A stretch of 38,285 nucleotides of DNA from JAEZHK01 sp964575255 (GCA_964575255.1 CAZNPZ010000024.1:1-38285), one strand, 5' to 3'; counted from the stretch's first letter, positions 15,287 to 25,730 are shown. The notes: generated from the sequence alone by a model not told the origin. A program made the numbers and translations.

Positions 15287-15313
15287 TTGATTTTTGCCGC
15301 GCCGTGCTATAAT
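15287..15313 (+). promoter_or_regulatory. Predicted extended -10 promoter of glnS
   Basis: A perfect TATAAT (15308-15313) preceded by TG plus one base makes an extended -10, which needs little -35. TTGATT at 15287-15292 sits at a short 15-bp spacing. The leader would be about 28 nt; no T-box or other riboswitch was seen. Confidence 0.65.
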
Positions 15314-15346
15314 ATCATAATCTTAGCGAAATCGAGGGGATCGAAC

Positions 15347-17053
<1,707 letters not shown>

Positions 17054-17059
17054 ATCGGA

Positions 17060-17087
17060 CGGGGGTCGCGCCTGAGCGCGGCCCCCG
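17060..17087 (+). terminator. Hairpin terminator-like structure after glnS
   Basis: CGGGGGTCGCGC, loop CTGA, GCGCGGCCCCCG: 12 bp with one T-G wobble, starting seven bases after the glnS stop. A short T-run occurs only 23 bp later, so termination is likely but not certain. Confidence 0.55.
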
Positions 17088-17150
17088 GACAAATGACCGA
17101 AGAGTAGCCTTTTTCACGCATTTTACGAGTTAGATTCTGAGGTGTTGTAT

Positions 17151-18590
17151 TTGGCTTCCTTACACAGGGATTTCACGAAAGGAAACGTGCTGCGCCATCT
17201 GATCCGTTTCGGCGCGCCGTTTCTTTTTTCCAACTTTTTACAGGCGCTCTACAACGTGACCGACATGCTGGTCGTGGGCAACTTCTCAACGGTGCAGGCG
17301 CAGGCGGGCGTCGCAAACGGCGGGCAGATCACCAACGTCGTGGTCATGATCGTGGCGGGGCTGACGGTGGGCGGCACGATCCTGGTCGGGCAATACTACG
17401 GCGCAAAGCGCGAAAAGGACGTATCCGCCACCATCGGCACGCTGTTTACCGTGCTGGGGCTGCTCGCGGTCGCGTTCACAATTGGGATCATCGCGTTCAC
17501 CGACCCAATCCTCCGCCTGATCCAGACGCCGGACACCGTCATGGACGAGGCGAGGGCGTACCTCAAAATCTGCATGCTGGGCAACCTGTTCATCTTCGGT
17601 TACAACGCGGTGGCTGCTGTGCAGCGTGGTCTGGGCGACGCCAAGCACCCGCTGATTTTCGTGGGCATCGCCTGCGGGATCAACATCGTGCTGGACATCT
17701 GGTTTGTGAAGGGTCTGGGCATGGGCGCCGCGGGCGCGGCGTGGGCGACAATCATCGCCCAGGGCGTCAGCGTGCTGCTGGCGGCTGGCTACCTCGCGCG
17801 CAACAAGTTCCTGTTCGACTTCAAGTGGCGATCTTTTGCGATCCACCCGGAAAAATTCCGCCTGATTTTTAAAATCGGCCTGCCCAGCTCGCTGCAGTCC
17901 CTCGTGGTCAGTGTGTCGTTTCTGACGCTGACCGCGCTGACCAACGGCTTCGGCGACACCGCTTCGGCGGCGGGCGGCGTGGTCGGCAAGCTCAACAGCT
18001 TCGCGATCCTGCCGGTGCTGGCGATCCAGCAGTCGATCTCGGCGTTCTCCGCGCAGAACATCGGTGCGAGCCGCTACGACCGCGCGCTGGAATCGCTGAA
18101 AAAGGGCATCCTGTTCTCGTTCGTGCTGGGCGCGACGGTGTTCGCCATCGTACAGTTGTTCCCGGCGCAGCTGATTTCATTGTTCAGCCCTGACCCGAAG
18201 GTCATCGCGGACGGCGTCGCCTACCTGCGTGCGTTCAGCTTCGACTACCTGCTGGTGCCGTTCGTGTTCTCATTTAGCGGCCTCGTGATCGCGTCAGGCC
18301 ACACGATGTTCTCACTGGTTTTGGCGCTGCTCTCGTCGATCATCCTCCGAATTCCGGCGGCGTGGCTGCTCTCCGGCGTGATGGGTCTGGCCGGCGTCGG
18401 CATGGGCGCGCCAATCGCGACGCTGGGTTCCAGCTTCCTGGGCCTCTGGTTCGTGCTTTCGGGCCGCTGGCGCGAGAACCGAACCGGCATCCATTCGGCT
18501 GCGGAACCGGTGGCGATGGCGGAGATGGAGGAAGCCGCCGCCGGGCTTGTGCCGGGCGCGGAGGGCGCGACGGAACAGGACATTCTGTAA
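17151..18590 (+). CDS. MATE family efflux transporter
   Basis: About 479 residues with twelve hydrophobic helices in two related halves, the MATE/NorM fold that exports drugs or metabolites using Na+ or H+. Family marks are the N-terminal DFTKGNVLRHLIRFGAPF, NVTDMLVVGNF, and the repeat-half sequence FKIGLPSSLQ. The C-terminal tail after residue about 450 is an acidic, Ala-rich cytoplasmic extension. I place the start at the TTG at 17151, six bases after GAGGTG; GTG at 17142 is possible but overlaps that site. Substrate unknown. A strong terminator follows at 18718, so this is a single-gene unit. Confidence 0.9.
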   Translation: MASLHRDFTKGNVLRHLIRFGAPFLFSNFLQALYNVTDMLVVGNFSTVQAQAGVANGGQITNVVVMIVAGLTVGGTILVGQYYGAKREKDVSATIGTLFTVLGLLAVAFTIGIIAFTDPILRLIQTPDTVMDEARAYLKICMLGNLFIFGYNAVAAVQRGLGDAKHPLIFVGIACGINIVLDIWFVKGLGMGAAGAAWATIIAQGVSVLLAAGYLARNKFLFDFKWRSFAIHPEKFRLIFKIGLPSSLQSLVVSVSFLTLTALTNGFGDTASAAGGVVGKLNSFAILPVLAIQQSISAFSAQNIGASRYDRALESLKKGILFSFVLGATVFAIVQLFPAQLISLFSPDPKVIADGVAYLRAFSFDYLLVPFVFSFSGLVIASGHTMFSLVLALLSSIILRIPAAWLLSGVMGLAGVGMGAPIATLGSSFLGLWFVLSGRWRENRTGIHSAAEPVAMAEMEEAAAGLVPGAEGATEQDIL

Positions 18591-18717
18591 TGGTGCGCGG
18601 ACTTCAGCGCGACAGGCGTGGCATCCAGACACAGCAGGTGCGCCCAAGTGGTTCCCGGCGCGCCACACGCAGATAAAATTGAAGGATTTCCTTCTGTTAA
18701 AATTCATTTATAAGTAC

Positions 18718-18753
18718 AACCCGCGGGATTCAGGCAGGAATCCGCGGGTTTTT
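18718..18753 (+). terminator. Factor-independent terminator after the MATE gene
   Basis: AACCCGCGGGATTC and GAATCCGCGGGTT pair with one bulged G around AGGCAG and run directly into TTTTT, a classical intrinsic terminator 127 bp after the stop. Confidence 0.8.
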
Positions 18754-18827
18754 CGTGGAATAGAGTATGTTGCACTGCATAATCAGTGCTGCAAGACTGC
18801 CAAATGAGTGGAAAGAAGGTATTTTAC

Positions 18828-20033
18828 ATGCCCCTGACGCTGTCCGCGCGCTGCCTGAACATCGCCCCATCCGTGACGCTGGGCATCGACGCGCGCGCCA
18901 AGGCGCTGATCGCCGCCGGTGAAGACGTGATCGGCTTCGCCGCGGGCGAGCCTGACTTTGATACGCCCGAATACATCCGAGACGCCGCGAAGTACGCGCT
19001 GGATCACGGCATGACCCGGTACACGCCCGTGCCCGGCACGGTCAAACTGCGCGAGGCGATCGCGAAGAAACTGCTCAAAGACAACGGCCTCGCCTACGAC
19101 CCCAGTGAGATCATCGTCACCAACGGCGCGAAGCACGCGCTGTTTGGCGCGCTGGCCGCGGTTGTGAACCCCGGCGACGAGGTGCTGCTGCCCGCCCCCT
19201 GCTGGGTCAGCTACCCGGAGATGATCCGGATGAACGACGGCGTGCCGGTTATGGTGCCCGGAATTGAAGAGGACGACTTTCTGGTGAGCGCGGATCAGCT
19301 CGCGCCCTACGTGACCGAACGCACCAAGGCGCTGATCTTAAACTCCCCCAACAACCCCAACGGCTGCGTGTGGCCGCGCGAGATGCTTCAGGGCATCGCG
19401 AAGCTGGCGGTTGAGAAGGGCTTTTACGTGATCGCCGACGAGATCTATGAGAAGCTGATCTACGAGGGCGAGCATGTGTCCATCGCGTCGCTGTCACCGG
19501 AAATCAAGGCGCAGACGATCGTCATCAACGGCCACTCCAAAGCCTACGCGATGACCGGCTGGCGCATCGGGTACGCGGCTGGCCCGAAAAAGCTGATCGC
19601 CGCGATGGGCGCGCACCAGAGCCACGCGGCCAGCAATTGTAGCTCCGTCACCCAGTACGCGGCGATGGTTGCACTTCAGTCCGGCGACGAGATCATCGCC
19701 GCGATGGCCAAAGAGTTCGACGCGCGCAGGGTGCTGATGGATCAGTTGATCGCGGGAATCGATGGCCTGTCCGCCAGGCTCCCCAAGGGCGCGTTCTACA
19801 CGATGATGAACGTCTCCAGCGCGTTTGGAAAACGCCTGCCCGGCGGCGCGCCGATTCTGACCGCCGACGACTTCGCCGCGCAGCTTCTCGACGCCGTCAA
19901 GGTCGCCGTGGTGCCGGGCACCGCGTTTGGCGCGCCCAATCATGTACGCCTCAGCTATGCCACTTCGCAGGAGAAGATCAAAGCGGGCATGGCGCGCATC
20001 GCTTCGTTCATGGCGCAGCTTTCGCAGCGGTAG
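18828..20033 (+). CDS. Class I/II pyridoxal-phosphate aminotransferase (aspartate aminotransferase-like)
   Basis: A 401-residue fold-type I aminotransferase of the AspC/AraT subgroup Ib. Key sites are GEPDFDTP (40-47), NSPNNPNG (172-179), ADEIYEKLIY with D204 that contacts the pyridine nitrogen, and the Schiff-base lysine K238 in GHSKAYAMTGWRIGY. HVRLSYA near the end carries the Arg that binds the substrate carboxylate. Aspartate is the most likely donor, but aromatic or other amino acids cannot be excluded. The ATG at 18828 has AGAAGG seven bases upstream; an in-frame ATG 24 bases earlier lacks a site. It stands alone between two terminators. Confidence 0.9.
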   Translation: MPLTLSARCLNIAPSVTLGIDARAKALIAAGEDVIGFAAGEPDFDTPEYIRDAAKYALDHGMTRYTPVPGTVKLREAIAKKLLKDNGLAYDPSEIIVTNGAKHALFGALAAVVNPGDEVLLPAPCWVSYPEMIRMNDGVPVMVPGIEEDDFLVSADQLAPYVTERTKALILNSPNNPNGCVWPREMLQGIAKLAVEKGFYVIADEIYEKLIYEGEHVSIASLSPEIKAQTIVINGHSKAYAMTGWRIGYAAGPKKLIAAMGAHQSHAASNCSSVTQYAAMVALQSGDEIIAAMAKEFDARRVLMDQLIAGIDGLSARLPKGAFYTMMNVSSAFGKRLPGGAPILTADDFAAQLLDAVKVAVVPGTAFGAPNHVRLSYATSQEKIKAGMARIASFMAQLSQR

Positions 20034-20101
20034 AATTTCTTTAAGACAACCGGTTTACGACACGCCGATCGTAGCGTTGCATCGCCGACATACCATCCAA
20101 A

Positions 20102-20140
20102 AAATTCGCCTCCGCCGTTCAATATGGCGGAGGCGAATTT
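20102..20140. terminator. Bidirectional terminator between convergent genes
   Basis: AAATTCGCCTCCGCC, nine-base loop, GGCGGAGGCGAATTT: a perfect 15-bp stem between the aminotransferase and peptidoglycan-binding genes, which converge. The A-run just before it gives a T-run on the minus strand; the plus side ends in a weaker T-rich stretch. Confidence 0.82.
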
Positions 20141-20146
20141 GCCTCT

Positions 20147-22657
20147 TTAGCCTCGGTGAATGGGGTCTCCGGGGTTATGCCAGCCGTCAACTTGCGCCAA
20201 GACCGCGTCCAGGGTCGCCTGATCAAACAGGCCGTATGCTTCCGGCGTTACGCCCAGATCCTCTTGCAGCTTCGTAACCGCGTCGAAGGTAGGCTGGTCA
20301 TAGACCGCGCTGGGATCGCCTTCCGCCAGGTCGAAGTACCCCATGTCGGTCAGCCGCTGCTGCAGCCGCAAGACGGCGGTTTCGCGGTTATAGGGGACTT
20401 TGGGCGCAGGATCCTGATTGTTCAGCACCGTCACCAGCATGTCGACCGCAGCGTTGTCCACTACCTGCCCGTCCGGAACGATGTCCGGCGTGGGTTTAGG
20501 TGTCGGCTCCTGCGTGGGTTCCGGCGTGGGTTCCGGCGTCGGCTCCGGCGTCGGTTCCGGCGTCGGCTCCGGTGTCGGTTCCTCCGTAGGCACAGACGTC
20601 GGTTCGGACGTAGGTTCCGCCGTCGGCTCCGGCGTGGGCGTCGGTTTGGGTTTGCGGGTCGGTTTGGGCGGGCGCGTGGGCTTTGGCGTGGGTGTCGGGG
20701 CAGGCGTCGGCTTCACGGTCGGCGTCGGCTTAGGCATGGGCGTCGGCTTCGGGGTGGGTGTCGGCGCGTCAAACGCGAACAGCGCCTCCTGAAGCGAAGC
20801 GCTCGCGACGCCGGTCTGCTTCACGCCCAGCACTTTCTGGAACGCCTTGACGGCGGCCTGGGTCTTGGTCGAAAAATTGCCGCCGATGGAACCGTCAAAA
20901 TAGCCGAGCGCCTTCAATTGGGTCTGAAGCTCCTTCACGCGCGGGCCGTTGTCGCCGTAGGCGAGTTCAATATATTGGTCGCAGCGGGGCGCTTTTCCCG
21001 AATACAGCCGCTGCTGCAGCTTCTGGCTGGCGACGCCGTCCTGCTTGAATCCAACCGCCGCCTGAAACAGGCGAACAGCGTTGGCCACTCGGTCGTTAAA
21101 TTCGCCGGAGGACGCGCCCGCGTAGTAGCCCAGCGCGTTCAGCCGTGCCTTCAGCGCCATGACCTGCTCGCCGGTGTCGCCCTTTTTCAGCGTGATATAG
21201 ACGCTGCATTCCGGCGCGTCCGATTCAAACAGCGCGCGAAGCGTCGCGGCGGGCGCGTCTGTGGTCTCCCGGATGCCCGCCTCCCTCTGAAACAGCCTCA
21301 CGGCCTCCGAGGTGCGGCTTCCGTAGTGGCCATCCGCCTTTGCGGCGGTATAGCCGAGTTCCCGCAGCCTGAGTTGCAGTTGAGAGACGCGGATGCCCTC
21401 GTCGCCAGCAGCGAGCGGCACGAACGCCACGTATTCCGGCGCGTCCGGATCGTAGAGCGCGTTCTGCAATTCAACCGAAGCCGAGCCGGTTTCCGTCTCG
21501 CCCAGCGCGTTCTGGAAGTAGCGTACGGCGTTATACGTCGCCGAGCCATACACGCCGTCCGCGCGGCCCGCGGGGTAGCCCAGTTCGGTCAGCCGCGCCT
21601 GCAGTTTCTTCACGTCGTCGCCACGCATGCCGCGCGCGAGTTTGCGCTGCGGCGCGGGCGTCGGCGTCGGCTGTGGCGTGGCCGCGGGCGCCTTCAGCGC
21701 GGCGACGAGCGCCGCGCCCGATTCCGCGTCCGGCTTCGCGAAGAGAAAGAGTTCTCCGCCGAACGCCAGAATATTGGGTTCGGCCAGCGCGGTTTCCGCC
21801 TGGTATAGCGTTTCCAGCGCGCCCGTTGCTGGATCAACCGCGGTGACGCCTCCCGGACCGCACAGAACGAGCCGCTCGGAATGCGCGATCACCTGCCCGG
21901 TAAACTGTCCTTCCACCGTCTGCGCGTCTCCCGTCAGCCCGGTCGCCGGGTCAAACCGGTGGATGTCCATCGCTGGCATCGGGCGTTCCCGCCGCACCAG
22001 GTAGTACAGCATGCCGTCAAGCTCCGCCTGTCCAGAGACAGGCCCCGGATACACGCTCTGCCAAGCGTCGCTACCCAGCGGCCTGAGCGCAAGGCCGCCT
22101 GAAACCGTCCAAAGCGTCTCGAACGTCTGAAAGCCGCGGTAGACCCCGGTCGGGTCGATGTCCGACGGCGCGAGCGTCCCGGTTTCGGGGTCGAACAACT
22201 GGTTCGCGTACACGCCGCGGTCGATCAGGCCGCCCACCATGAGGCCCATCGGGGTTGCCGTCAGAGAGGCGTTCTCGAAATCCAGTTCCGCCGCCTGGCG
22301 GACAGCCCCCGTCCATGTGTCGAGCGCCATCAATAGCCGGGAATTCGTGCTGCTTAGAAAATAGACCGCCTGATCACTTTCCACGTAAACCGCCGTGGAA
22401 TGAATCGCGCTGATCGCGCGCTCCGTATCATTGGTAAGCGACCGAAGCGCGTGGTGGGTGATGCCCGCCGCGTCCGCTTCTTTGGTCACGAAATACAGCG
22501 TATCGCCCGTTTCGGCGACAATGGCCGATAGCCCACTTGACCACCGCGCCGCCATCCGCGCGGCGGGGGAAGCGTCGGAGTTTAAGACGCTCTCCGAAAA
22601 TGCCGCGCCGCCCAGCATCAGGGTAAAAGAAAGTACGAGCGCCAGTATCCGTTTCAT
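20147..22657 (-). CDS. Secreted protein with five peptidoglycan-binding repeats
   Basis: An 836-residue exported protein. A signal peptide (MKRILALVLSFTLMLGGAAF, likely cut near residue 20-22) is followed by a domain of about 300 residues with repeated short beta-like units (GDTLYFVTKEA, DQAVYFLSST, DGMLYYLVRR, GELFLFAKPD), resembling a beta-propeller of the DUF5050 kind. Four PG_binding_1 repeats follow at about 340-400, 415-478, 492-552 and 566-628 (pattern VKxLQxxLxxLGY...AVxxFQ). Then comes a 90-residue Pro-Thr/Glu-Pro-Thr linker (632-724) and a fifth repeat at about 757-822. No catalytic domain is visible. The ATG at 22657 follows AAGGAGG by eight bases. A wall-anchored sensor, scaffold or spore-cortex component are options; the role is unknown. 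Confidence 0.85.
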   Translation of the reverse strand: MKRILALVLSFTLMLGGAAFSESVLNSDASPAARMAARWSSGLSAIVAETGDTLYFVTKEADAAGITHHALRSLTNDTERAISAIHSTAVYVESDQAVYFLSSTNSRLLMALDTWTGAVRQAAELDFENASLTATPMGLMVGGLIDRGVYANQLFDPETGTLAPSDIDPTGVYRGFQTFETLWTVSGGLALRPLGSDAWQSVYPGPVSGQAELDGMLYYLVRRERPMPAMDIHRFDPATGLTGDAQTVEGQFTGQVIAHSERLVLCGPGGVTAVDPATGALETLYQAETALAEPNILAFGGELFLFAKPDAESGAALVAALKAPAATPQPTPTPAPQRKLARGMRGDDVKKLQARLTELGYPAGRADGVYGSATYNAVRYFQNALGETETGSASVELQNALYDPDAPEYVAFVPLAAGDEGIRVSQLQLRLRELGYTAAKADGHYGSRTSEAVRLFQREAGIRETTDAPAATLRALFESDAPECSVYITLKKGDTGEQVMALKARLNALGYYAGASSGEFNDRVANAVRLFQAAVGFKQDGVASQKLQQRLYSGKAPRCDQYIELAYGDNGPRVKELQTQLKALGYFDGSIGGNFSTKTQAAVKAFQKVLGVKQTGVASASLQEALFAFDAPTPTPKPTPMPKPTPTVKPTPAPTPTPKPTRPPKPTRKPKPTPTPEPTAEPTSEPTSVPTEEPTPEPTPEPTPEPTPEPTPEPTQEPTPKPTPDIVPDGQVVDNAAVDMLVTVLNNQDPAPKVPYNRETAVLRLQQRLTDMGYFDLAEGDPSAVYDQPTFDAVTKLQEDLGVTPEAYGLFDQATLDAVLAQVDGWHNPGDPIHRG
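20486..20764 (-). repeat. Low-complexity repeat coding a Pro-Thr-rich linker
   Basis: Runs of a 12-bp unit encoding Glu-Pro-Thr-Pro, with related Lys-Pro-Thr units, form the linker between the fourth and fifth peptidoglycan-binding repeats. Unit number should vary between strains by replication slippage. The charge switches from basic (K/R-P-T) to acidic (E-P-T) halfway along. Confidence 0.85.
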
Positions 22658-22717
22658 ACGTATTCCCTCCTTCCGGTTGCCAATCTTTTGACGGATTCAT
22701 CTGGTAAGCCGTTCCTC

Positions 22718-22754
22718 CAAAAAAATAGTCGGGAACCCCCGAAGGAATTCCCGA
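22718..22754 (-). terminator. Intrinsic terminator with UUCG loop
   Basis: TCGGGAATTCC, loop TTCG, GGGGTTCCCGA (11 bp, two wobble pairs) followed by CTATTTTTTT on the minus strand. It lies 166 bp past the TSCPD-protein stop and 61 bp before the peptidoglycan-binding gene, so it ends the long upstream operon or attenuates the downstream gene. The 22755-22920 stretch holds no gene I can support. Confidence 0.82.
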
Positions 22755-22920
22755 ATTGTCTGAGAAAAACAATACAATGGCTGCGAATCAAACGCATCAA
22801 TGGTTTTATGCCGTGTTCGGAACGCCGGATCAATGGTTAAGGAAATAATTACCTACAGACCTTCCCTGGGCAGCCGGCGCGCAGGATATCGAAAGAGTAT
22901 GGATGCGAGCGAGTATTGGG

Positions 22921-23172
22921 CTATTTCAGCTTCCCCTCCGCCGCGGCGATGAGCGCCTTGGCGAGCTGATCCGGGCAGGAGGTGCCCCTTCCGTCGCAAT
23001 CAATGCCTTTGAGTTTTTCGATCACGTCCGAGATTTTCATGCCCTTGACCAGCGTGGAAATGCCTGTGAGGTTCCCGTCGCACCCGCCGACGAACCGGAC
23101 ATCTTTCAGCGTATCTCCATCCACCTCAAACTCGATCGTGCGAGAGCAGGTGCCTTTTGTTTTGTACGTCAT
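22921..23172 (-). CDS. TSCPD domain protein (TIGR03905 type)
   Basis: An 83-residue protein that is essentially one TSCPD domain. Four conserved cysteines are visible: C9 (GTCSRTI), C31 (GGCDGN), C59 (IDCDGRG) and C66 (TSCPDQL). The same domain occurs at the C-terminus of B12-dependent ribonucleotide reductases, where it is thought to bind metal; the stand-alone form has no established function. The start overlaps the stop of the phosphatase gene as ATGA, with GGAGGA upstream, so it is translationally coupled to it. It is the last gene of the operon. Confidence 0.85.
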   Translation of the reverse strand: MTYKTKGTCSRTIEFEVDGDTLKDVRFVGGCDGNLTGISTLVKGMKISDVIEKLKGIDCDGRGTSCPDQLAKALIAAAEGKLK

Positions 23173-23618
23173 GTTTGTTCCTCCGTAATGAGCCTGTTTG
23201 CGGCGGCTTCCGCCGCCTCCGCGATCAAAAGCGCGGTTTTGATGTAAACTTCGAGCGGCCCGCCGAAAGGGTCTTCGATGTCGCCGCCAAGCCCCGCGTA
23301 GCCGCGCAGCGTGTCGACGCGGCTGTCCGGGCTGACCTTTTTGACGTATTCCGCCTGGGCTTTGGTCATGGTCAGGATCAGCGCGCCGGAAAGCTCCGCG
23401 TCAAACAGCGGCCTGGCCCGGTGCAGGTTCAGTTGTATCCCCAGTTCCTTCATCGCGAGGCACGCGTTCCAGCTGGCCGGTTCACCTCGCGTCGCGGCGA
23501 GGCCCGCCGATTCGATGAAAATGTCTTCTCTGCCCCGCGTCTTCAGCGCCCGCTGTAAAAGCGCCTCAGCCATCGGGCTTCGGCAGGTGTTGCCCGCGCA
23601 GACGACGAGAACGCGCAT
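23169..23618 (-). CDS. Low-molecular-weight phosphatase, YwlE-like protein-arginine phosphatase
   Basis: A 149-residue LMW-PTP-fold phosphatase. The active-site loop is VCAGNTCRSPMAE: nucleophile C7, Arg13, Ser14. Thr at residue 11 within CxGNTCRSP is the residue that in YwlE favours phosphoarginine over phosphotyrosine, and DPFGG near the C-terminus supplies the general acid. The match to YwlE over LMW tyrosine phosphatase is therefore good but inferred. The ATG at 23618 follows GGAGGTG by eight bases, four bases after the sua5 stop. In Bacillus ywlE also follows the sua5 homologue ywlC. No McsB arginine kinase is in the window. Confidence 0.88.
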   Translation of the reverse strand: MRVLVVCAGNTCRSPMAEALLQRALKTRGREDIFIESAGLAATRGEPASWNACLAMKELGIQLNLHRARPLFDAELSGALILTMTKAQAEYVKKVSPDSRVDTLRGYAGLGGDIEDPFGGPLEVYIKTALLIAEAAEAAANRLITEEQT

Positions 23619-23622
23619 TTTC

Positions 23623-24651
23623 TCACACCTCCACGATGTCAAACGCCGCCGCCCGCCCCATGCGGTTCATGACCGCGAGGCCCAGCCCGTCCGCCGCCAC
23701 CGCCTCGGCGAACATCACCCGTACGCCTTCTGCGTCCATTTGCCGGAGCGCCGCGAACAGGTTGTGCGCGACCGCCTCCGGCGTCTCGCCCAGTTCCCGC
23801 ACGTTCCGCCCGCCATAGGGCGCTTTCGATGCGGCGAGGATGCAGCACTTTTCGCCGGAAACAGAAGCAGCGTCGTAGCGCGCGATGATCTCGCGCAAGA
23901 CTTTTTCCCGCGCGCCGCGGACGATGGTCAGATGTCCTGCGGGCGCGTAGTGTTTGTACTTCATGCCGGGGGATCGCGCGGGTTCATTTTCTTGAAGCGG
24001 CCTGAGCGCGCTCTCATCCACCCGCACGCGCCCAAGCGCGGACACAATCATCTCCGGCGTCACGCCGCCGGGGCGGAGCACGCGCGGCACGTCACCGGTC
24101 ATGTCCACCACGGTCGATTCCAGCCCCACCGCGCACGGCCCGCCGTCCAGAACGATCGGGATTACCCCGTCCATATCCTCCAGCACATGCGCCGCCGTCG
24201 TCGGGCTGGGACGCCCGGAGCGGTTGGCGCTGGGCGCGGCGATCGGGACGCCTGAGGCGTCAATCAATGCCCGCGCAGCAGGGTGGGACGGCACGCGCAC
24301 CGCCACGGTATCAAGCCCTGCGCTGACCGCGTCCGGCACCAGCGCGCTTTTTTGTAAAACCATTGTCATCGGCCCCGGCCAGAACGCGTCCGCGAGCACC
24401 CGCGCCGCGTCCGGCAGCGGGCCGGAGATCAGCGGCAGCACCTGATGCAGCGCCGTCACGTGCAGGATCAGCGGGTTGTCCGCGGGCCGCCCCTTGGCTT
24501 CAAAGATGCGAAGCACGGCCTCGCTGTTAAGCCCATTCGCGCCCAGACCGTAGACCGTCTCGGTTGGAAACGCCACCAGCGCGCCCGCGCGGATCAGTTC
24601 CGCCGCCCGTTCTATGGACGGTCCATCACAAGGCAAGACGGCGGTCGTCAT
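23623..24651 (-). CDS. sua5: L-threonylcarbamoyladenylate synthase Sua5
   Basis: A 342-residue enzyme that makes threonylcarbamoyl-AMP from threonine, bicarbonate and ATP, the first step of t6A37 synthesis in ANN-decoding tRNAs. The YrdC domain fills about residues 10-200, with FPTETVYGLGAN, AKGRPADNPL, SANRSGRPSPT and GLESTVVD. The C-terminal Sua5 domain follows a linker beginning SPGMKYKHYAP, so this is the long two-domain form. The start overlaps the prfA stop as ATGA. The product t6A is the substrate of MtaB, encoded about 9 kb away in this window. Confidence 0.94.
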   Translation of the reverse strand: MTTAVLPCDGPSIERAAELIRAGALVAFPTETVYGLGANGLNSEAVLRIFEAKGRPADNPLILHVTALHQVLPLISGPLPDAARVLADAFWPGPMTMVLQKSALVPDAVSAGLDTVAVRVPSHPAARALIDASGVPIAAPSANRSGRPSPTTAAHVLEDMDGVIPIVLDGGPCAVGLESTVVDMTGDVPRVLRPGGVTPEMIVSALGRVRVDESALRPLQENEPARSPGMKYKHYAPAGHLTIVRGAREKVLREIIARYDAASVSGEKCCILAASKAPYGGRNVRELGETPEAVAHNLFAALRQMDAEGVRVMFAEAVAADGLGLAVMNRMGRAAAFDIVEV

Positions 24652-25730
24652 TCGTCCTGCTCCTTCATAAGCTCCGTCTGCTCGGCGAGGGTCAGCGCGT
24701 CGATGATCTCGTCCAGATCGCCGTTGATCACGTCGTCGATTCGGTACAGCGTCAGGCCGATCCGGTGGTCGGTCACGCGGCCCTGCGGGAAATTGTAGGT
24801 GCGGATGCGCTCGGAGCGGTCGCCGGTGCCGATCTGCCTGCGCCGCGCTCCGGCGTAGGAGGAGAGCGCCTGCTCCCGCTGCATTTCATAGAGCCGCGCG
24901 CGCAGCACCTGCATCGCGCGCTCCTTGTTCTGAACCTGCGAGCGCTGATCCTGCGACGTGACCACAAGGCCGGTCGGCAGGTGGGTGATGCGCACGGCGG
25001 AATCGGTGCGGTTGACGTGCTGGCCGCCCGCGCCGGACGCGCGGTAGGTGTCAATGCGAAGGTCATTTGGGTTGATCGAAACCTCGACCTCCTCCGCCTC
25101 CGGCAAGACCGCGACGGTCGCGGTGGAGGTGTGGATGCGCCCGCCCGACTCGGTCACCGGCACGCGCTGTACGCGGTGTACGCCGCTTTCGTACTTCAGG
25201 CGGCTGAACACGTTCTTACCCTGAATCATGATGACCGCTTCCTTGAGGCCGCCCAGTTCGTTCAGCCCGCCGTCGGTCAGTTCCACCTTCCAGCCGTGGG
25301 ACTCGGCGTAGTGGGTGTACATGCGCAGAAGTTCCGCGCCGAAGAGACCCGCCTCGTCGCCGCCCGCGCCGGCGCGGACTTCCAGGATGGCGTTCCGGTA
25401 ATCGTCAGGGTCTTTCGGGAGCAGGCGAAGCCGCGCCTCCTGCGTGAGCTTCGTAAGCTCCGGCTCCAGCGCCTCCAACTCCTCCTCGGCCATCGCGCGC
25501 AGGTCGGGGTCGGAAAGCATCGCGCGCGCGCCGTCGGCCTCCTCGACTTTCTTTCGGAAGTCGGACGCAAACGCCGCGAGCTCCGAAAGCTCGTTGTGCT
25601 CGCGCATCAGTTTCTGGAACAATGGCGCGTCCTGAATGACCTCCGGCAGCGTGATGCGGATGGACAGCTCCTCAAAGCGCCCTTCCACCGACTCCAGTCT
25701 TCTTAATATGCGCTCCCGTTCGTTCTCCAA
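24648..25730 (-). CDS. prfA: Peptide chain release factor 1
   Basis: A 360-residue class I release factor ending translation at UAA and UAG. The GGQ motif is in SGAGGQHVNRTDSAVRI and the codon-reading tripeptide is PVT in RVPVTESGG, which marks RF1 rather than RF2. Full length. The start is TTG at 25730, three bases after the prmC stop, with AAAGGGTG about eight bases upstream inside prmC; no ATG is available nearby. PrmC, just upstream, methylates the Gln of GGQ, and the two genes are tightly coupled, in the order prmC-prfA. Confidence 0.96.
   Translation of the reverse strand: MENERERILRRLESVEGRFEELSIRITLPEVIQDAPLFQKLMREHNELSELAAFASDFRKKVEEADGARAMLSDPDLRAMAEEELEALEPELTKLTQEARLRLLPKDPDDYRNAILEVRAGAGGDEAGLFGAELLRMYTHYAESHGWKVELTDGGLNELGGLKEAVIMIQGKNVFSRLKYESGVHRVQRVPVTESGGRIHTSTATVAVLPEAEEVEVSINPNDLRIDTYRASGAGGQHVNRTDSAVRITHLPTGLVVTSQDQRSQVQNKERAMQVLRARLYEMQREQALSSYAGARRRQIGTGDRSERIRTYNFPQGRVTDHRIGLTLYRIDDVINGDLDEIIDALTLAEQTELMKEQDE

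Noticed and set aside
18752..18827. Possible promoter with TTGCAC before the aminotransferase gene
   Set aside because: No -10 box at a proper distance could be found, so it is not listed as a feature.
20156..21808. Plus-strand frames opposite the peptidoglycan-binding gene, including a Gly-Val-Gly-Ser repeat frame at 20418-20792
   Set aside because: The Gly-Val pattern is just the reverse complement of the Pro-Thr linker repeat; no start signal or family features.
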